NCBI GenBank assembly: GCA_030706635.1
Contig: JAUZOD010000005.1
Span: 1-64,000 of the forward strand
From: Bacteroidota bacterium
GTDB lineage: Bacteria; Bacteroidota; Bacteroidia; Chitinophagales; Chitinophagaceae
Reading direction: 5' to 3'
Length of the DNA: 64,000 nt
Part shown: positions 1 to 8,352 of the stretch, piece by piece
Layout of the letters: each line of letters opens with the position of its first letter
Position numbering within the stretch: position 1 is the first letter of the stretch
Translations under genes and position numbers: made by a program
The notes under the pieces: model-generated
Told to the model about the DNA's origin: nothing
What the model saw: the letters and a program-made list of their open reading frames with translations, nothing else
Database searches by the model: none

Positions 1-2
1 CG

Positions 3-470
3 GGAGAAGCGATCAGAATGCTGAAAGAAGGCATGGAAGCAGCCCTTATTACAAAAACCCTGAAGAAAAAATATATTGACCCGCTCCGGGATGCACCGGA
101 AAAGAACTCCGGAAACAGAACGGCTGGCAAACCCGTGACCGGAGGCCGCGTAAAAGGCATGAGGGATTTCACTGCATATTCTCAGGTGGCTTCAGGCCTT
201 AGAAAAATGACAGGGGCACGCCGCTCCCTTCTGCTTCAAAAAATAACGGAAAGCCGCCCGGCAGTCCGATATTTTTCATTCCCCGGTTCAGATCCTCTGC
301 CACAAACCAGGAGAAATGTTTCATTTAGTGAACCGACACTACCGGAAGAGCCGAAACGGCGAACCAAAACCACCCATGGCCTGATCTATCTTGGCCGTCT
401 TCCCGAGTGTAAAAAACTCAAAATCTGGATACGGCCGGTTGATTCTTCGCTCTCAGGCTCAATAATCTAG
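3..470 (+). CDS. Unknown protein, 5' end outside the window
   Basis: The reading frame is open from the window edge (base 3) to a TAG at 468-470, about 155 residues. An internal ATG lies at 18, but the frame continues upstream of it, so this may be the tail of a larger gene. The first 30 residues look like an amphipathic helix (Leu, Lys, Glu, Ala). The rest is rich in Arg, Lys, Ser, Thr and Pro and shows no motif I recognise. No signal peptide or membrane segment is visible. It is the only long frame in this stretch. The composition is compatible with a disordered basic tail, but also with a decayed or non-coding frame. I assign no function. Confidence 0.3.
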   Translation, partial: GEAIRMLKEGMEAALITKTLKKKYIDPLRDAPEKNSGNRTAGKPVTGGRVKGMRDFTAYSQVASGLRKMTGARRSLLLQKITESRPAVRYFSFPGSDPLPQTRRNVSFSEPTLPEEPKRRTKTTHGLIYLGRLPECKKLKIWIRPVDSSLSGSII

Positions 471-530
471 TGCGGTAGGTTGGTGGCAATTGACATCATT
501 TGTCTGGCAACGCCGGGCGGTTTGCAGAAT

Positions 531-574
531 CAGGGACTAAAGCCTATTTTAGTGACTTTTAATGTCTGTTCCTG
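531..574. repeat. Intergenic GGGACTAAAGCC element
   Basis: The 128-base gap before the first glycosyltransferase holds an element bounded by CAGG (531-534) and CCTG (571-574), with GGGACTAAAGCC at 533-544. Closely related GGGCTAAAG strings occur in two other intergenic gaps, at 45979-45990 and 49200-49211. It is probably a remnant of a dispersed short intergenic repeat; its role is unknown. Confidence 0.35.
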
Positions 575-598
575 ACCAGCTGCTAAATTGCAAGAGAC

Positions 599-1321
599 AT
601 GGAGGATTTTCAGAAGCTTTCTATCATCATCCCGGCATACAATGAAGCAACGACCATTCGCCTGATCCTGGACAGGATTATTCAGGTGGTGCTCGTCAAC
701 GATATTCAAAAGGAGTTGATCCTGGTGAATGATTGCTCTACAGATAATACGGAAGAAGTGCTGCTGGCATACCAGCAGGAACGCCCACAGCTCAATATTC
801 AATATTTCAAACACGATATAAATCAGGGAAAAGGCGCGGCCATCCATACCGGGATAAAGAAAGCTACCGGTGAATACCTTGTGATACAGGATGCGGATCT
901 GGAATATGATCCGGAAGAATATAATCAATTGCTCAAACCCGTGATCAGGGCTTCCGCAGATGTAGTGTTCGGCTCCCGTTTTCTGGGCGGTGAGCCCCAC
1001 CGCATACTTTTTTACTGGCATTCCATCGGCAACAAAATGCTTACCCGTTTGAGCAATATGCTCACCAACCTCAACCTGACCGATATGGAAACCTGTTATA
1101 AACTTTGCAAAACATCTATCATCCAGGCCATTGAACTTAAAGAAAACCGGTTTGGATTTGAACCGGAAATAACGGCCAAGCTTGCCCGTATACGCAATAT
1201 CCGGATCTATGAGGTCGGTATTTCCTATTATGGTCGTACTTATCAGGAAGGAAAAAAAATCGGCTGGAAAGATGGATTCAGGGCCCTCTATTGCATTTTG
1301 AAATATAATCTCTTTCGCTGA
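599..1321 (+). CDS. Family 2 glycosyltransferase, dolichol-phosphate-mannose-synthase type
   Basis: This 240-residue protein is a GT-A fold glycosyltransferase that probably moves a sugar from a nucleotide-sugar to a polyprenyl phosphate or another membrane acceptor at the inner face of the membrane. Visible signatures are the N-terminal IIIPAYNE strand (res 9-16), VNDCSTDNT (43-51), the metal-binding DAD inside QDADLEYDP (97-105) and GSRF (125-128). It ends without C-terminal membrane helices, like the soluble DPM1 subgroup and unlike GtrB. Its TGA overlaps the ATG of the next gene by one base, so it is translationally coupled to the methyltransferase. The sugar and acceptor cannot be told from sequence. 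Confidence 0.88.
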   Translation: MEDFQKLSIIIPAYNEATTIRLILDRIIQVVLVNDIQKELILVNDCSTDNTEEVLLAYQQERPQLNIQYFKHDINQGKGAAIHTGIKKATGEYLVIQDADLEYDPEEYNQLLKPVIRASADVVFGSRFLGGEPHRILFYWHSIGNKMLTRLSNMLTNLNLTDMETCYKLCKTSIIQAIELKENRFGFEPEITAKLARIRNIRIYEVGISYYGRTYQEGKKIGWKDGFRALYCILKYNLFR

Positions 1322-2064
1322 TGAATGCCAGAACCGGGCAGCTGACTGACCCTTCCGGATGGGAAACCCTTGAACTTTTTGCGGATGCCCCTGCTTTTAA
1401 TCGCTGGCTGTTTGACCGGATCTACCCTTTCTGCAAAGGTCAGGTGCTGGAAGTGGGCAGCGGCATAGGGAATATTTCCAGTCTCTTACTGGACAAGCAT
1501 CTGAAGGTTTCTTTAAGCGATCTGCGCCCCGAATACTGCCGGTATCTGACTCATCAATTTGTTTCAAACCCTGATCTGCAGGGCGTTTATCAGATGGATC
1601 TTTCCATTCCTGATTTTGAAAACCGGTATCCCGCGCTGATCAACCGTTTCGGCACGGTGATCGCGCTGAATGTGGTGGAGCATATCGAACAGGATATGCT
1701 GGCCGTTCATAATGCAAAAAAATTATTAAGGACCGGGGGAAACCTCATCATCCTGGTTCCCGCCGGAAAACGGCTTTACAATAATTTCGACCGGGAACTC
1801 GGACATTACAGAAGATATTCCGGAAAAACATTAACCGGGTTATTGACTGATACCGGGCTAACGGTTACCCACATATCTTATTTTAATTTTACCGGTATTT
1901 TGGGGTGGTGGTTTTCGGGCTCTGTGCTAAAGAAAAAAATGATACCCCGGTCCCAATTGAAGTTATACAATCAACTGGTACCTGTTTTCCGGATCATTGA
2001 CCGGCTTTTTGTGCGTTTTGCCGGCCTGTCTGTGATTGCAGTGACCACAAACCAGGCAACATGA
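1321..2064 (+). CDS. Class I SAM-dependent methyltransferase
   Basis: This 247-residue Rossmann-fold methyltransferase carries the SAM-binding motif I VLEVGSGIGN (res 42-51), an acidic SDLRPE at the end of strand 2, and NVVEHIEQD, a common post-motif in small-molecule methyltransferases of the UbiG/Methyltransf_11 type. The C-terminal third contains a hydrophobic stretch with two Trp followed by KKK, which may touch the membrane. It starts one base inside the stop of the GT2 gene and is followed four bases later by a polytopic membrane protein. The three genes form an operon. The context suggests methylation of a glycan or a polyprenyl-linked intermediate, which is inference only. Confidence 0.82.
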   Translation: MNARTGQLTDPSGWETLELFADAPAFNRWLFDRIYPFCKGQVLEVGSGIGNISSLLLDKHLKVSLSDLRPEYCRYLTHQFVSNPDLQGVYQMDLSIPDFENRYPALINRFGTVIALNVVEHIEQDMLAVHNAKKLLRTGGNLIILVPAGKRLYNNFDRELGHYRRYSGKTLTGLLTDTGLTVTHISYFNFTGILGWWFSGSVLKKKMIPRSQLKLYNQLVPVFRIIDRLFVRFAGLSVIAVTTNQAT

Positions 2065-2068
2065 AACC

Positions 2069-3352
2069 ATGTTAAAAAACAATGCCAATCTGGTGCCAGG
2101 CGACCGGTATGTTCAGGCTATGAAATGGGTGGTCTATGCACTGGCAGCATTGTATTTTGTAAATTGTTTTACGCCACTTCGGATTCACTACGATATGCTG
2201 CGGTATTTTTCCATTAAAGATTGCATAGAGACCGTTTGTCCACCCACCGCTGACCCACATGATTATCTTCCTTACGGTTATACCATGCTGTTACTTGGTT
2301 TGTCCAAACTCGGCATCTTAAGGTCATTTTCCATTGTATTTATCAACGGACTTTACCTGTTGGGCGGATTGTATTTTGTCAGAAAGGTTTTTACCTGCCT
2401 GCATGCGCCGTCATTCCTTTTTGTTCTCGTACTGCTTAACTGGACGATCATCAAGTTTTTTACCCATCCATTGTCTGAACTGCAATATCTTTTCTTTTCG
2501 CTGGCCAGCGTATATACTTTCTACGCTTATACGCAAAATAAGAAAATCGGGCAGCTTCTGATGGCTTTCGGTTTCGCCGCTCTTGCATTCCTTACCCGGA
2601 CCGTTGGCATAGCCCTGGTAGCGGCCTTATGCCTTGGGTTGCTTTGGGAATACAACGAACAGCTGATCGGCCTGATCAGGAGAAATAAGATACTGGTGGC
2701 CGTTATAGCGGCTTGTCTGCTGGGTATTCTGTTTTTTTCGAAACAGCTAGGGCTTAACCATTATACCGGAGTGATGTCCAAACAATTTAGTGGCGGGGTT
2801 CATTTTTCTGAAATGTTGGGATGGCATTTCAGGGAATGGGGCGAAATCTTCCTGAATATTTCTGTTGCCAAAGCCATAGGGCCGTTGCCCGCTCCAATGA
2901 TCATCGGGCTGTTAATTGCCGCAGGGATTTTCATGCTGGCGTGGTTTGTATTTATCTGTTTTATTAAAAAGAACCGCATCCCTTTTATCGTTAAGGCCTA
3001 TCTGTTTTGTTATATGCTGCTGATGTTTAACTGGCCTTTTTCGGATCCAAGATTCTGGGTTCCGGTTATTCCGCTGATCGCGGCCGTGATTGCCCAGACA
3101 ACATACAATGGAAACAAATGGATAAAAAGGCCACTTATTCTTCTGTTTACTGTATATGCGGCATTCGGCATTCTTTCCGTGGGGTATATGACCTATACTT
3201 CCTTAAGCAAAAAGGTTTTTGCTAAAACGCAGGCTGCCGGCGTTTACCGCAACGAATATGAAACGCATTTTTTTGGAAGGCCCCTTTCAGATACGGCGAC
3301 GCATATTGATCCTTTCGTGATGAGTGTGTTGGAAAGATATGACAAGCGCTAG
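2069..3352 (+). CDS. Polytopic membrane protein, GT-C glycosyltransferase-like
   Basis: The 427-residue protein has an N-terminal membrane helix (res about 17-35), an extracytoplasmic loop rich in aromatic and charged residues, and some ten further hydrophobic helices up to about residue 370, ending in a short soluble tail. This is the layout of GT-C enzymes (GT39, GT83, ArnT types) that use polyprenyl-phosphate sugars outside the inner membrane. That would fit a partner role with the upstream DPM1-like GT2, which could make the lipid-linked donor. I do not see a clear catalytic Asp-Glu pair in the first loop, so the assignment rests on topology and context. It sits four bases after the methyltransferase and converges on the lipoprotein gene that follows. 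Confidence 0.6.
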   Translation: MLKNNANLVPGDRYVQAMKWVVYALAALYFVNCFTPLRIHYDMLRYFSIKDCIETVCPPTADPHDYLPYGYTMLLLGLSKLGILRSFSIVFINGLYLLGGLYFVRKVFTCLHAPSFLFVLVLLNWTIIKFFTHPLSELQYLFFSLASVYTFYAYTQNKKIGQLLMAFGFAALAFLTRTVGIALVAALCLGLLWEYNEQLIGLIRRNKILVAVIAACLLGILFFSKQLGLNHYTGVMSKQFSGGVHFSEMLGWHFREWGEIFLNISVAKAIGPLPAPMIIGLLIAAGIFMLAWFVFICFIKKNRIPFIVKAYLFCYMLLMFNWPFSDPRFWVPVIPLIAAVIAQTTYNGNKWIKRPLILLFTVYAAFGILSVGYMTYTSLSKKVFAKTQAAGVYRNEYETHFFGRPLSDTATHIDPFVMSVLERYDKR

Positions 3353-3357
3353 AAAAC

Positions 3358-3879
3358 CTACTGGGTCACCGATTTATTCCCCAATAGCTTCTGCACGTCG
3401 TTATAATTCATATTTTGAAGTTCTGACTTAGTTAACCCTTTTGCAGGTCCGGAGCCAATGGAATTGCCGATGGTCAGTGTTCCTGGTACAATCACATACC
3501 TGAAATCAAAAACACCCGTCCAGTCAACACCGGAGGAAAGTACTTCCACGTTACCTACGGAATAAGTAACGTTAACGGCTTCACTGGCATTGAAGATATT
3601 CGTTCCGGTAGTGGGGTCAATGTATTGCAGGTAAGACAGTATAATTCCACTGTCCAGAATGCGCTGCGTTATTGCCGGAGCCGGGATTTCCTGGAAATAA
3701 TAGGTGCTTGAATTAATGGTGGAATCTTTCATACTGAGTGGAATCCATGCGGAGGTGGACACGCTATCCGGACCTGCGGGACCGGTTTTACCGGCAGGGC
3801 CTGTATCTCCTTTTTTACAGCTAAACATGCCGACCATAATTACGGAAGCCATTAGGAAAATCCCTTTACAAAGTTTCAT
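3358..3879 (-). CDS. Small lipoprotein with collagen-like Gly-X-Y triplets
   Basis: This is a predicted lipoprotein of about 173 residues. I chose the ATG at 3879 because it gives a clean signal peptide: MKLCKG, a hydrophobic core and a lipobox ending at FSC, followed by KK. An in-frame ATG at 3927 would add a charged stretch in front and is less likely. Directly after the Cys come five Gly-X-Y triplets (GDT GPA GKT GPA GPD), then a beta-rich C-terminal domain of about 130 residues with no known motif. Bacteroidota carry many such lipoproteins, often with longer collagen-like spacers. The triplets probably form a short stalk. Function is unknown. Confidence 0.7.
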   Translation of the reverse strand: MKLCKGIFLMASVIMVGMFSCKKGDTGPAGKTGPAGPDSVSTSAWIPLSMKDSTINSSTYYFQEIPAPAITQRILDSGIILSYLQYIDPTTGTNIFNASEAVNVTYSVGNVEVLSSGVDWTGVFDFRYVIVPGTLTIGNSIGSGPAKGLTKSELQNMNYNDVQKLLGNKSVTQ

Positions 3880-4004
3880 TTTTTTTATTTTGATGGTTAA
3901 TCTCCTGTAAGATACTTCAAATGGCATCCCGGAAGATGAATTTTGCCCTGATCTGTTAAAAAATACGGTCAGGCGAAGAAAGGGTTGCTTTTAAAAACGG
4001 ATCC

Positions 4005-4622
4005 CTATCCTGTTACTGGTATAGTATCCTGATGCCGCCATAAATGAAGGCAGGCATAGGTCCGGTATGGAGACCATTTTGCGGAGATCTGCAGCATATC
4101 TTCTTTCAGCTTTTTTTTATCTGTTTTATCCAGTTTATAAACCCGGATCATGGCATTTTGAATTCCCAGGTCATCTACCGCAAAAACGTCTTCCCTGCCC
4201 AGGGTAAACATCAGCAGCATTTCGGCAGTCCATCTTCCGACGCCCTTGATCTGGGTAATGTGCTGGATCAATTCTTCATTGTTCATTTTCCCCAATATCT
4301 TATGATTCATACCGTGGTCCAGGGCAAACCGGGCTACATTCTGAATATAGCTCACCTTAGCACCGGAGAGGCCGATACCCCGGAGGTCATCATAGGCAGT
4401 ATCGAGGATCTTTTGTGGGCTGGGTTTGCCGGAATATAATTTTAAGAAGCGCCTTCGTATGGTGGCAGCCACTTTGGTGGAAAGTTGCTGACTCATGATG
4501 GAATTACATAAATGCAGGTGTATGGGGCTGCGTTTGCCCAGCTCAAATGCATCCTGCAGGGTGAGCAGTTTTGCCAGTTTTTTGTCCCTCGAAAGATGGG
4601 AGATATATGGAGGTGCCCGCAT
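4005..4622 (-). CDS. DNA-3-methyladenine glycosylase II, AlkA/Mag type
   Basis: This 205-residue HhH-GPD base excision enzyme removes alkylated purines such as 3-methyladenine from DNA. The helix-hairpin-helix is IKGVGRWTAEM (res about 125-135), and the catalytic Asp lies in VDDLGI (Asp-Asp at 150-151). SIMSQQLS (41-48) is the conserved helix that precedes the active site in this family. The length matches the short bacterial Mag form without the N-terminal AlkA domain. No Fe-S cysteine cluster is present, which separates it from endonuclease III and MutY. It stands alone between two lipoprotein genes; 18 bases separate its start from the FAS1 gene stop. Confidence 0.9.
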   Translation of the reverse strand: MRAPPYISHLSRDKKLAKLLTLQDAFELGKRSPIHLHLCNSIMSQQLSTKVAATIRRRFLKLYSGKPSPQKILDTAYDDLRGIGLSGAKVSYIQNVARFALDHGMNHKILGKMNNEELIQHITQIKGVGRWTAEMLLMFTLGREDVFAVDDLGIQNAMIRVYKLDKTDKKKLKEDMLQISAKWSPYRTYACLHLWRHQDTIPVTG

Positions 4623-4640
4623 GCAGGCAAATTAAAACAT

Positions 4641-5603
4641 TTAATGGGCCAGTACTTCATCTATCTTGAACAAAACCCCATTGGTCGCCATCTGGTTTAC
4701 AGAAACCACATTGGAGAAACTGTCCTGTCCCAGGATCTGTACCTGGGCCGCGATCCCGGATAAATTAAAATAAAGCGTACTGTCATTTACTGTTTGCAGC
4801 GTGCTGCTATCGGGAATATCGTAGGTGAATAGGCGTTGGGGAACCAAATGGGATAAAATCAACAGGCGCAGGGAATCTGTATTGACCGTGTCCAGATCCT
4901 GCGGGGAATTGTATCCCAACTTCCTGAAAGCATCATTATCGGGAGCAAAGAGGGTATAGGGTCCGGCAGAAGCCAGGTCTTTGGACAGGCTATCCGGCAC
5001 AGCGGTGGCCAGTTGCAGGGCGTTGGAAAGAAAGCTCAGGGAACTGTCGGCATTCACGAGTTCCATCATATTTTTTGCCGGCGGTATCAGTACGTTTTGG
5101 AGAGCATGCATTACCCCATTGGCGGCCATCAGGTCAGTAGAAATGGTCTGAACGCCATTTACAAACAGCCGGTTCGAGTCACCGGAAACAAAAACAGAGT
5201 CACCACTGGCCATAACGATCTTTAGTTCCCTGACGCCAATAAAGCTGGAAGCCGTAAGGGATAATCCGGCAACGGTATGGTAAAGAACAAAGTTTTTTGC
5301 AGAATCCTGGGAATAGCTATTGACCGAAGCCTCACTGATGCCGGCCTGGTTAAACGCATCATTGGTCGGAACAAAAACCGTGAAAGGGCCGGCACCATTG
5401 AAAATGGAATCCAGCGCAGCCCGATGGACAGCGCTTTCAAACAAAGTAGTATTGCTTCCATTGGCCAGCAGCCAGGAGATCGTTGAGGTCCTATAATTTA
5501 TGCTGTTGGGCGTATTTTTATTACAGCTCCAGCAGCCTATACCGCTAAGCAGCATCAGAAACAATAAAACCCTCCGGTTGCCGGGTAATGTTCTCACATA
5601 CAT
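4641..5603 (-). CDS. Lipoprotein with two fasciclin (FAS1) domains
   Basis: This predicted exported lipoprotein has 320 residues. The signal peptide (res 1-27) ends in a Cys-containing lipobox (WSC) followed by NKN. Two FAS1 domains follow, at roughly 38-170 and 178-318. Each has the family's H1-type motif: PFTVFVPTNDAF in the first and PYTLFAPDNDAF in the second. Each also has an internal NGVMHA or NGVLFKIDEVL-type H2 motif. FAS1 domains mediate adhesion or polysaccharide and protein contacts at the cell surface. In Bacteroidota, two-domain FAS1 lipoproteins are common and usually of unknown ligand. It is monocistronic or loosely linked to the glycosylase gene. Confidence 0.88.
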   Translation of the reverse strand: MYVRTLPGNRRVLLFLMLLSGIGCWSCNKNTPNSINYRTSTISWLLANGSNTTLFESAVHRAALDSIFNGAGPFTVFVPTNDAFNQAGISEASVNSYSQDSAKNFVLYHTVAGLSLTASSFIGVRELKIVMASGDSVFVSGDSNRLFVNGVQTISTDLMAANGVMHALQNVLIPPAKNMMELVNADSSLSFLSNALQLATAVPDSLSKDLASAGPYTLFAPDNDAFRKLGYNSPQDLDTVNTDSLRLLILSHLVPQRLFTYDIPDSSTLQTVNDSTLYFNLSGIAAQVQILGQDSFSNVVSVNQMATNGVLFKIDEVLAH

Positions 5604-5691
5604 AAGATAGTCTCTTTATTCACACATTGAGCGACGTCATGCTACACCTATACGCATAAAATGAAATTTCGGTATGCTGTATAAATAATTT

Positions 5692-7182
5692 TTATTCCAG
5701 CGTAAAGCTTACCCGTCCGTCCTTTTCATCCTTCAGGAGGATGCCGATTTCCAGCAATTGTTTCCTTATCCGGTCTGAGGTCTGATAGTCTTTTTTTGCT
5801 CTGGCCTCCCGGCGGATTTCGATAAGCAAATCCATGATGCTTCCGAGCCTGTCCGGACCGGTTCCGGTTCTGTTGGTTAATCCCAACACGTCTTCCAGGT
5901 AATTCTTGAACTGGGTCTGTGTATAAGACAGGGTTTCCGGCGAAAGGGTTGTTTTTTCCAGGTCACCGCTGCGAAAAGAATTGATGTGGTTCACCAGTAC
6001 AAACATATTGGCCAGCACCTTAGCGGTATTAAAATCATCATTCATGAAATCATCAAATTCCCTGCATAGGGAATTGAACTGATTTTCGATCACGGGGTTA
6101 ATCAGTTTCCCCGGATCACTGGTCATTTTCCCGAGTTCCAGATAAGCATCCCATAACCGGGTCAGCCCCTTTTCAGCAGCCTGTAATGCCTCATTGCCAA
6201 AATCGAGTGTACTGCGGTATTGTGTTTGTAAAATGAAAAAACGGATGGTCATCGGATGGTATGCCTGCGCCAGCAAAGGATTGTTTCCGGAAAACATATC
6301 CGTCAGCGTGATCACGTTATTGTAGCTCTTACCCATTTTTTTCCCGTTGATCGTAATCATATTATTATGAAGCCAGTACCGGGCCGGCACGTGATGATTA
6401 CAGATTACACTTTGGGCAATCTCGCTTTCATGATGCGGAAACATCAGATCCATGCCACCGCCATGGATATCGAATTCGGTTCCTAGGTATTTGGTGCTCA
6501 TGGCGGAGCATTCGATATGCCACCCAGGGAATCCATCTCCCCAGGGGCTGTTCCATCGCATGATGTGACCGGGGGAGGCCGATTTCCATAAGGCAAAGTC
6601 CTGCCGGTTCCTTTTTTCTTCCTGGCTTTCCAGTTCGCGCGTTGTTTCCAGCAGTTCGTCCAGCTTTCTTCCGCTCAGTTTCCCGTATGGATAATGATCA
6701 GCATATTTTTTTACATCGAAATAAACCGACCCGTTCACGGCATATCCGTATCCTGCCGCAATAATTTTTTTGATCATTTCGATTTGCTCAATGATATGGC
6801 CTGTAGCGGTTGGCTCGATACTGGGATCCAGATTATTGAACTGTTTCATTGCCCAGTGAAACAGGTTGCTGTATTTCTGAACCAGTTCCATGGGCTCCAT
6901 TTTCTCGATCACTGCTTTTTTGGAAATTTTATCTTCCGCTTCCCTGCCTTCTTCTTCGAAATGCCCGGCATCCGTAATATTGCGAACATATCTCACCTTG
7001 TAGCCGAGGTACAGAAGATACCGGTAGATCACATCGAAGGTGATAAAACCCCGGGCATGTCCCAGATGACTTTCGCCGCTTACGGTGGGTCCGCACACGT
7101 ACATTCCCACGTGATGGGCTGTTAACGGTACAAATGTTTCTTTTTGCCTGCTGTATGAATTATAAACTTTTAAATTGCTCAT
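5692..7182 (-). CDS. cysS: Cysteine--tRNA ligase
   Basis: This cytoplasmic class I aminoacyl-tRNA synthetase charges tRNA-Cys. From the chosen ATG at 7182 it has 496 residues. The HIGH motif appears as HLGH (39-42), and KMSKS appears as KMGKS (282-286). The four zinc ligands that recognise cysteine are all present: C30, C225, H250 and E254, with the same spacing as in the E. coli enzyme. A longer in-frame start (7239) would overlap the upstream gene and add an unrelated leader; the conserved start is [18 protein letters not shown] box lies just upstream (7192-7199). It is the last gene of the rlmD-rhomboid-EEP-cysS run. Confidence 0.96.
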   Translation of the reverse strand: MSNLKVYNSYSRQKETFVPLTAHHVGMYVCGPTVSGESHLGHARGFITFDVIYRYLLYLGYKVRYVRNITDAGHFEEEGREAEDKISKKAVIEKMEPMELVQKYSNLFHWAMKQFNNLDPSIEPTATGHIIEQIEMIKKIIAAGYGYAVNGSVYFDVKKYADHYPYGKLSGRKLDELLETTRELESQEEKRNRQDFALWKSASPGHIMRWNSPWGDGFPGWHIECSAMSTKYLGTEFDIHGGGMDLMFPHHESEIAQSVICNHHVPARYWLHNNMITINGKKMGKSYNNVITLTDMFSGNNPLLAQAYHPMTIRFFILQTQYRSTLDFGNEALQAAEKGLTRLWDAYLELGKMTSDPGKLINPVIENQFNSLCREFDDFMNDDFNTAKVLANMFVLVNHINSFRSGDLEKTTLSPETLSYTQTQFKNYLEDVLGLTNRTGTGPDRLGSIMDLLIEIRREARAKKDYQTSDRIRKQLLEIGILLKDEKDGRVSFTLE

Positions 7183-7191
7183 GCCTTCGCC

Positions 7192-7199
7192 CAAATATA
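7192..7199 (-). promoter_or_regulatory. Possible -7 promoter box for cysS
   Basis: On the minus strand TATATTTG is a perfect TAnnTTTG box ten bases before the cysS ATG, inside the gap after the upstream gene's stop. No TTG is visible at the expected -33 position, so it may be weak or fortuitous. It supports the downstream start codon. Confidence 0.3.
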
Positions 7200-7204
7200 A
7201 ACAT

Positions 7205-8338
7205 TTATCGCTTTTCGTCCTGAAGCTGAAGGTCGGCAATCACCGGGTGATGATCGGAAAACGGAGATGGGATTTTTTCAGATTGCAATACTTTAAAACC
7301 GGGGGCCGGAAGAATATAATCGATCCGCAGGGTTGGTGAAATATTGATGTAGGTTCTTCCGATTCCAAATGATTTGGCTATAAAGGCATCCTGGCGCTCT
7401 CCTTTGATGTGAAAATAAGTATATGAATTCGGAACATCGTTGAAATCGCCACAAAGAATCACCGGATAAGGGCTTGCATCCAGGTGTCGTCTAACAGTAT
7501 CGGCCTGATATCCGCGCAGGCTGAGTGCATATTTAAGCTTTTTGGCCAGTGAACGGGAAGCCTGTAAAATGCTGTCCTCCGCCTTCCGGATGATCTCCAC
7601 ATCCCGGAAGTCCTTGGGTTTGAAAAGAACGGATTGCAGATGAACTGTGCATACCCGGATCCGCTTTCCCTGTACGATAACATCTGCCTCAATCAGGCTT
7701 TCGGGATTGTCCATAGCATAGGAACTGAAGCCCTGGCGAAGCGTCCGGAGGATCGGGTATTTGGAAAAGATGATTACACCCGTCTGGTATTTACTAAACC
7801 TGTTGTGGAAATCGCGGGAAAAGAAATAATACGGGAAATGAAGATTTTCCCGGATGTAACGGATATTGGATTTCGATGAATCATCGGGCTCGTAAAACTC
7901 CTGAAAGCACAGGAAATCTGCATTTTGTTTGGATACCAGTTCGAACATGTGCAGACGATGTCCGGAAGCGCCTGTTTTTTTGGTTATAAATTCATCCCAT
8001 CGTCTCACGTTCCAGGTCATGATGCGGATGGTATTCGCCTGCTTATGGGAGAAATCTTTTTTGGCCAGGCTCATGCCAAAGAAAGCATGTATGTTCTGCC
8101 AGCCAACAAGCAGGGAAATCAGGGTAATGAGCGCCCATTTTTTGGATACAAAAAGCCATAAAAATAAAAAAGCCAGTAGCAGGAAAAGAAATAAAGGAAA
8201 TAGAAAGGCCAGTAAAGAAATAAACCACCATTTATCCGGATGCAGGAAGGCATTACAACAAGTTAACAGGAACAGGAAGGCAATCGCAATATTCAGCAGA
8301 ATAAAAAAACGTTTGGTGAATTTCCGCAGTGATGCCAT
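7205..8338 (-). CDS. Membrane-anchored endonuclease/exonuclease/phosphatase family protein
   Basis: The 377-residue protein has three hydrophobic helices in the first 90 residues (about 11-30, 38-63 and 69-88), then an EEP fold from about 103 to 375. Catalytic signatures are MTWNVRRWDE (107-116), FQEFYE with the metal-binding Glu near 147, CGDFNDVPNS, and the C-terminal SDHHPVIADL with the Asp-His pair. The family hydrolyses phosphodiester or phosphomonoester bonds in nucleic acids, lipids or nucleotides. The membrane anchor argues for an extracytoplasmic phospho-substrate over DNA repair, but the substrate is not deducible. It starts 14 bases after the stop of the rhomboid-like gene and belongs to that operon. 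Confidence 0.82.
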   Translation of the reverse strand: MASLRKFTKRFFILLNIAIAFLFLLTCCNAFLHPDKWWFISLLAFLFPLFLFLLLAFLFLWLFVSKKWALITLISLLVGWQNIHAFFGMSLAKKDFSHKQANTIRIMTWNVRRWDEFITKKTGASGHRLHMFELVSKQNADFLCFQEFYEPDDSSKSNIRYIRENLHFPYYFFSRDFHNRFSKYQTGVIIFSKYPILRTLRQGFSSYAMDNPESLIEADVIVQGKRIRVCTVHLQSVLFKPKDFRDVEIIRKAEDSILQASRSLAKKLKYALSLRGYQADTVRRHLDASPYPVILCGDFNDVPNSYTYFHIKGERQDAFIAKSFGIGRTYINISPTLRIDYILPAPGFKVLQSEKIPSPFSDHHPVIADLQLQDEKR

Positions 8339-8352
8339 GAGAGGATTCGAAG

